A DNA stretch of 64,000 bases from Eumeta japonica (Eukaryota > Arthropoda > Insecta > Lepidoptera > Psychidae), in the NCBI GenBank assembly GCA_005406025.1, contig BGZK01000096.1, positions 186,001 to 250,000 on the forward strand, in the 5' to 3' direction. A program made the position numbers and the translations under genes. Positions 59,819-64,000 of the stretch are shown here, piece by piece (the first letter of the stretch is position 1; the number at the start of each line of letters is the position of its first letter). Under the pieces are notes generated by a model. The model was not told the DNA's origin and did no database searches. It saw nothing but the letters and a program-made list of their open reading frames with translations.

Positions 59819-60748
59819 TTTTAAGGATTCTTCTTTTGATATTCAACGAGAAGAATTGCTGTCATGAATATCACGAAAAAAGAAAATAAATGAATATTTA
59901 AGACAAAATTATCTATTTTAATTATATAATTGCCATGCTCTAGAAATTTCTGCTAGATTTTCTACTTCATTGTTAATTTATTGCTAAATGTAGATATGTC
60001 CTACCTGATTGCCGTTTCAGATGTTAGTAATCACCACGCCTGGCAGGTAAGTTATCGCTCTACAATATCACTCTGCTACTCTTGGTCTGCTTGCTTGCTT
60101 GCTCTGGTCTAAGCAATGTTAAAGTCTGGGCGCTCTGAGTATTCGGTGCAGCATCCGTGGTAAGATGTGATGATCGCACAAAGAGCCATCACCTCTATGA
60201 TTGCAACTTTAATACGTATAACATTTTAATAGTTTAAGCTGATAATTTTTGTATATATCGTAGTCGATTTATCGGAAACACTGAAATCATTGGGATGAAG
60301 TTTTGGATATATTTGAATATATAATTTTCCAGGTGTTTCTTAAATAGATGTTGCCCCAAAGAAAAAAATAAATCTAGGTAAACTTGGAGATCAATATTTA
60401 GATTTTTAAATAAAAAATAATTGGATTAGAACAATTAATGAAAAAAAAGTACACTCTTGTAATGAGTGAAATATAGTGAGAATTGAAAAATATTCTTAAA
60501 AATTTATTTAAGGTTCTATCTATTGTTATCAAAACTATCTAATACTATTAAACAAGCAACATTTGTAATTGATGTATTAGAGTGTATTTAACGATTTTGA
60601 TAAAAATTTGCATATTATAATAAATGTAATGTATTAAAACATTATTGGAAATCAACTTAAGTAACTTTCCCCACGAAAAATCCTCACATTTTCCGGGAAA
60701 ACTCGAGGATGCCCTGCGAAAGTTCACCGCCACGTATCTATTTGACAT

Positions 60749-61012
60749 TGTTACGAAATGACCCTATTGGCGTTCTAGGATTGAGATTAGATAAAAGGGA
60801 ACACATATAACAGCAGAAAGTGTACATTCAGTTATACGGAGTCATAATAAATCGCTACCGAACCAGTTGGTCGCTTGTCGTTTATCACACTTGAGTCGTG
60901 CTTCGATTGCAGAAATAAAACTCCAACTACTGTACGCCGCATTTCCCTATTTATGCCTGCTGACTGGCCTTCCATAAATGTCTCTAATCAATAAAACGTA
61001 AAACAGGTAACA
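60749..61012 (+). mobile_element. Candidate solo LTR, 264 bp
   Basis: Starts TGTTACGAAATGACCC and ends GGTAACA, so the outermost six bases (TGTTAC / GTAACA) are inverted, as in LTRs. Two AATAAA signals lie inside. The block is missing from the matching flank of AKR copy A. I could not find a convincing target-site duplication, so the ends are tentative. Confidence 0.45.
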
Positions 61013-61548
61013 TCTGGAGGGGAATCATTGTGCAGTTCTTTTTTAGCTAGGGGCACAGTTTATAACAATATAAAAAAACTCAAATTATTTTTTGAAAGAA
61101 AATGCTCATCGTTCTCAGTGATCTCTTTTGAGCGTAAAAATATATTATGTTTTATTGTACCAATATTGTGTAAGCATGCGCATGCGCGTACATACATGAG
61201 ATCACTCAAGTGTCGTGGACTGTAGTCCTATACTTCCTTCTAATATATGATCCATGCTCAGCGATGGGGCGTTAATAGGTAACATTATTAATTGACGACA
61301 TTATTCAATTATTTCCTGTTTTTAATATGCTTGATATTATCAAAATCTAATTGAAACCACTAGGGGACACTGATGCGTGTTTCTGTGAAGTACTAGAGAT
61401 TTTGAGCTGTTTTGATAGACTAGGTGAGTAACATCCGTACACAAACTGCTTAGAATCTGACGATGGAGGCGTATAGTTATCCTCCGACAATTTATACTGT
61501 AATTATATTAAATATGTAAAATATTTAATAAGTAGATAAATATGTGTA

Positions 61549-61965
61549 CAGTGGACCCTCGGTAGTCCGACAAACGTTTTGCAGGGCAGTGTCGGACTAT
61601 CGAATTTGTCGGATTATAGAGTACTGCCTAAGATCCCCTATAGGCCGAATTTTTTTGAAAAAGAATACCTTGTAATCCAACAAATTACAGATCAAAATAA
61701 TAAAATTCTATCTGAACTGCAAATCATACTACACATGTATATCGGATTTAGTAGTCAAATTCAAACTGAACAATAAAAACCAAAACAAAGCGCGTCGAGC
61801 ACAATACGGTGTAGTGGCGGCGCGTACAAGTTGCGACCTTGTTAATCATGCGTTAATGAAGATTTGCCAAAATAATCTTTGTGTTTCTACAAGCAACAGT
61901 GATAGGCGTGTCGGATTACAGGGGGCGCCGGATTAGACAGGGGCCAGATTACCGGGGGTCCACTG
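61549..61965. mobile_element. Tigger/pogo-type MITE, 417 bp
   Basis: Terminal inverted repeats CAGTGGACCCTCGGTAGTCC and CAGTGGACCCCCGGTAATCT (right end read inward), TA on each side (61547-61548, 61966-61967). The interior repeats CGGACTATCG / CGGATTATAG words. No transposase frame. It is a different family from the MITE at 11721-12217 but shares the CAGTGGA start. Confidence 0.9.
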
Positions 61966-63224
61966 TATTACTTATTTGGTATAATTGTTGCTGTGTCTAT
62001 TTCTACAAGCATCAGGTAGGGATAGAAAGGTAAGATGCCCTAAGAAAAGTCATAAATAGTTGTTAATACGAAAATCTTAGGAAAAATTTAACCTTTTTAC
62101 GATTATATTTTCGAGCATCATGGTTTTTTCAAAATTTTTAATTTTACTTTATATTTTCTTGTATATGTGATCGTGCTCTCGTGGTTTGAAATTTAGAGAC
62201 GGATGCAATGAATTTAAGTGGAGGGCTAGGAAAATGTTTTTAAAAAAAAAATGTATAAAATAATATTAAGCATTATAAATATTTATTTAACTAAATAAAT
62301 TATTATACGATATAAATAAAACTCACATACACAAAATCAGATACCTTTAATATTCTTAAAATTGTAACTAAAATATCGAGATAGTCATACTCGAATTTGA
62401 TTTCAGTTTTAATTCCAGAACAATTTTGATCCTGATTTATATTTCTCTTAAAATAAATACAGATATTGTATATCGAATTTATTAAAACTTTATCAAAAAA
62501 TGAAATTTGTATGAATAAATTTGTAATAAGCAAATCATTAAATAACATTGGAGTGATTATGTATGCATTTTAATGCATAGATAAATTATATTACTTATTG
62601 TTACTAACTAATATACTTATCGATATAGTCTCCTCTGTTTTTATTTGAATAATTTAACTATTTATTAAAATAAATGAATTATTCAAATGTAAAACTCAAA
62701 GTATTTAGTTAGAGATTTTTATTACTTAATATACAGTATTAGATATGGTGATGTCAAAGGCAGCATTCAATATTCAAGCGAGAAGACCAGTAGACCGGAA
62801 AGGCCACCAGCAGCCCACGGTTGACAAGATCTGAAAATAACATTGATATCTTCAACGAGAAAGACTAATACAAGAAAATTGACGACATTTAGAATTTTTT
62901 ATGTTTGTTGTCTGTTAGTACTTATAATAGCCAACAAAGGAATTAATTTATGATTTTTTGTTTGAAATCTATATCTAGAACAGATGTTAGTCTATGAAAT
63001 AACTTACTTATTGGATTTAGTTCACCATCAAAATTTCATATATTATTTTATTGGTTATATCAAATGTAAAAGTAAGCACTTTTTTATAACAATGTCACTC
63101 GCCTTAGTTCTCTGTATAATGAAAATATTTGCCAATAATTGACCGCGAGTGACGTAGGGAATACGATGAAATGATTGTGTCTATTTGAAATCGGCTAATA
63201 GAAAAGTGGTTGATTTATAAAAAA

Positions 63225-63261
63225 ATATCACACGCGGACGAAGTCACGGACGCGGCTAGTG
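63225..63261 (+). mobile_element. Helitron-like 3' terminus fragment
   Basis: CACGCGGACGAAGTCACGGACGCG-type hairpin followed by GCTAG|T. Such ends (CGCGGACGAAGTCGCGGGC...CTAGT) are widespread in lepidopteran DNA. Only the terminus is seen; the left end was not located. Confidence 0.4.
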
Positions 63262-63388
63262 CAAAATAAATTCTAATAGCCATATATTAAAACTTTCCAA
63301 TACCGATTCTTCCTTTTAGCATTACATAAAATTTATTATGAATCAAATACCTCTCTCAACAAACAGGCCGGCAGACCAGTAGACGATT

Positions 63389-63554
63389 TTAGTCGACCAG
63401 GAACCCTTCTTTTAACTCCTCCACGTCGACCAGGCACTGGACGTTCGCTTCGAAGTCGCACTGCTCGCTCTTCGGGTTGAAGAACAGGCCGTCGGAGCAG
63501 AAGGACGCCTGGGGCACGCCGTCCACGCAGCGCCAGAACCTCTGGCAGTCTCCT
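63389..63554 (-). CDS. Last coding exon of a peritrophin-type chitin-binding protein (partial)
   Basis: After a TTCCAG acceptor the minus strand reads GDCQRFWRCVDGVPQ, then ASFCSDGLFFNPKSEQC, then DFEANVQCLVDVEELK and stops (TAA at 63389-63391). Cysteine spacing C-x5-C-x9-C-x12-C-x7-C is that of the CBM14 (peritrophin-A) chitin-binding domain; the first of its six cysteines would be in the preceding exon. Such domains bind chitin in the peritrophic matrix or cuticle, or sit at the end of chitinases and chitin deacetylases. With only this exon the protein class cannot be decided. The exon is strongly GC-rich against an AT-rich background. No upstream exon was recognised to position 64000. Confidence 0.85.
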
Positions 63555-64000
63555 CTGGAATTTCATGTTAGCATAATTTTAATGCGCTTTCAAAAGAACC
63601 GTCGCCTTTCGCCTGTGACTCCATCTTGTAGGCTATGTATTAATTTGCTAATCCCAAGTTGCATGTACCTGCCGATCTGCCGTAATAGGATATTACGTGT
63701 TTAATTTAATTTATTTTTAAAGTGTATTTAAATTTCTTTTATTTGAATAAGAGTGTAGTGAAATCTTTTTTTTTAGTCAAAAATACCCGAGCAGTGACTT
63801 TATAAAATTGCTAATTAGACAGAGAAGGCAGCAGTGTCCAGTGACGTCATTGGATACTAGCGCCATATAGAACAATGTTCAACTCCGTTTTTCAATTAAG
63901 AGGTGGCGTAGAATTATTGATGGCTTATAGTTAATGGATTTTTTAAACCGATTTTAAATTTGATTACTCTTTTAGTCATTATATCCAGTCAGCTTTCATA
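63555..64000. other. Probable intron of the chitin-binding-domain gene
   Basis: AT-rich sequence upstream (in minus-strand sense) of the CBM14 exon. No further exon, repeat or RNA gene could be supported before the window ends. Confidence 0.4.

Larger units (their letters stand above)
46385..61465 (+). repeat. Segmental duplication unit B
   Basis: Direct repeat of unit A (33005-45275), enlarged by insertions: mariner (48651-49942) and flanking repeats, a LINE fragment in AKR intron 4, a DSRAR-type element with foldback in intron 6, and a candidate LTR at 60749-61012. Landmarks are in the same order and strand as in unit A. Confidence 0.8.
59819..63388. other. 3' flank of AKR copy B and repeat-rich spacer
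   Basis: 59819-61465 matches the 3' flank of copy A apart from a block near 60000-60140 and the LTR candidate. From 61465 on, sequence is single-copy: a Tigger-type MITE, AT-rich stretches, a 12-bp-arm hairpin at about 62643-62690 (ATTTGAATAATT / AATTATTCAAAT) and a Helitron-like end near 63261. No supported gene. Confidence 0.5.

Noticed and set aside
60017..60055. A 26-base candidate microexon (TTTCAG|ATG...GGCAG|GTAAGTT) after AKR copy B
   Set aside because: It lies beyond the stop and poly(A) signal and in a block absent from copy A that looks like a dispersed repeat; two splice words alone are weak evidence.

Overview
The window looks like nuclear DNA of an insect, most probably a moth or butterfly. 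It is AT-rich, its genes are split by GT-AG introns, and it is full of short non-autonomous repeats: mariner, pogo/Tigger-type MITEs, foldbacks, LINE 3' ends and Helitron-like ends. The insect assignment rests on the repeat types and on a secreted, ecdysteroid-reductase-like aldo-keto reductase pair. No species can be named from the sequence alone. I found no bacterial operon, CRISPR array, rRNA or convincing tRNA.

Layout. Positions 1-9.2 kb hold no recognisable gene, only repeats, hairpins and a GC-richer island near 3.5-4.1 kb. From 9.27 to 23.4 kb a five-exon plus-strand gene encodes an acidic, Cys/Ser-rich protein of about 310 aa that I do not recognise. Its 8.8 kb third intron contains a complete, intronless, minus-strand gene for a DEF8-like protein (C1 zinc finger plus Rubicon-homology-type cysteine-rich domain, 439 aa). 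From 23.4 to 33 kb there are only repeats and LTR-like or promoter-like pieces.

From about 33.0 to 61.5 kb the window is a large direct tandem duplication. Unit A (about 33.0-45.3 kb) carries a small secreted six-cysteine peptide gene with a TATA box, then an eight-exon aldo-keto reductase gene (341 aa). Unit B (about 46.4-61.5 kb) carries a decayed relative of the small gene with an early stop, then a second, intact-looking eight-exon aldo-keto reductase gene (338 aa). Exon lengths, phases and even an unusual splice donor are shared. The copies differ by insertions gained afterwards: a full-length but frameshifted mariner, a LINE 3' fragment, a decayed element of a 'DSRAR'-type family with a neighbouring foldback, and a candidate solo LTR in B; a hairpin-bearing insertion and one further intronic insertion in A. 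Near-identity is patchy along exons and introns, which suggests gene conversion on top of an older duplication. Both reductases keep the Asp/Tyr/Lys/His catalytic tetrad, and both start with a one-exon signal peptide. Copy B has Ala in place of the usual cofactor-contacting Ser.

At the right end (63.39-63.55 kb, minus strand) lies the last coding exon of a peritrophin-type chitin-binding (CBM14) protein whose upstream exons lie beyond the window or were not recognised.

Apart from the duplicated reductases there is no evidence that the genes work in one pathway. No previously undescribed multi-gene system was found. The most informative biology is the nested gene pair, the patchily homogenised reductase duplication, and several hairpin-forming insertions.
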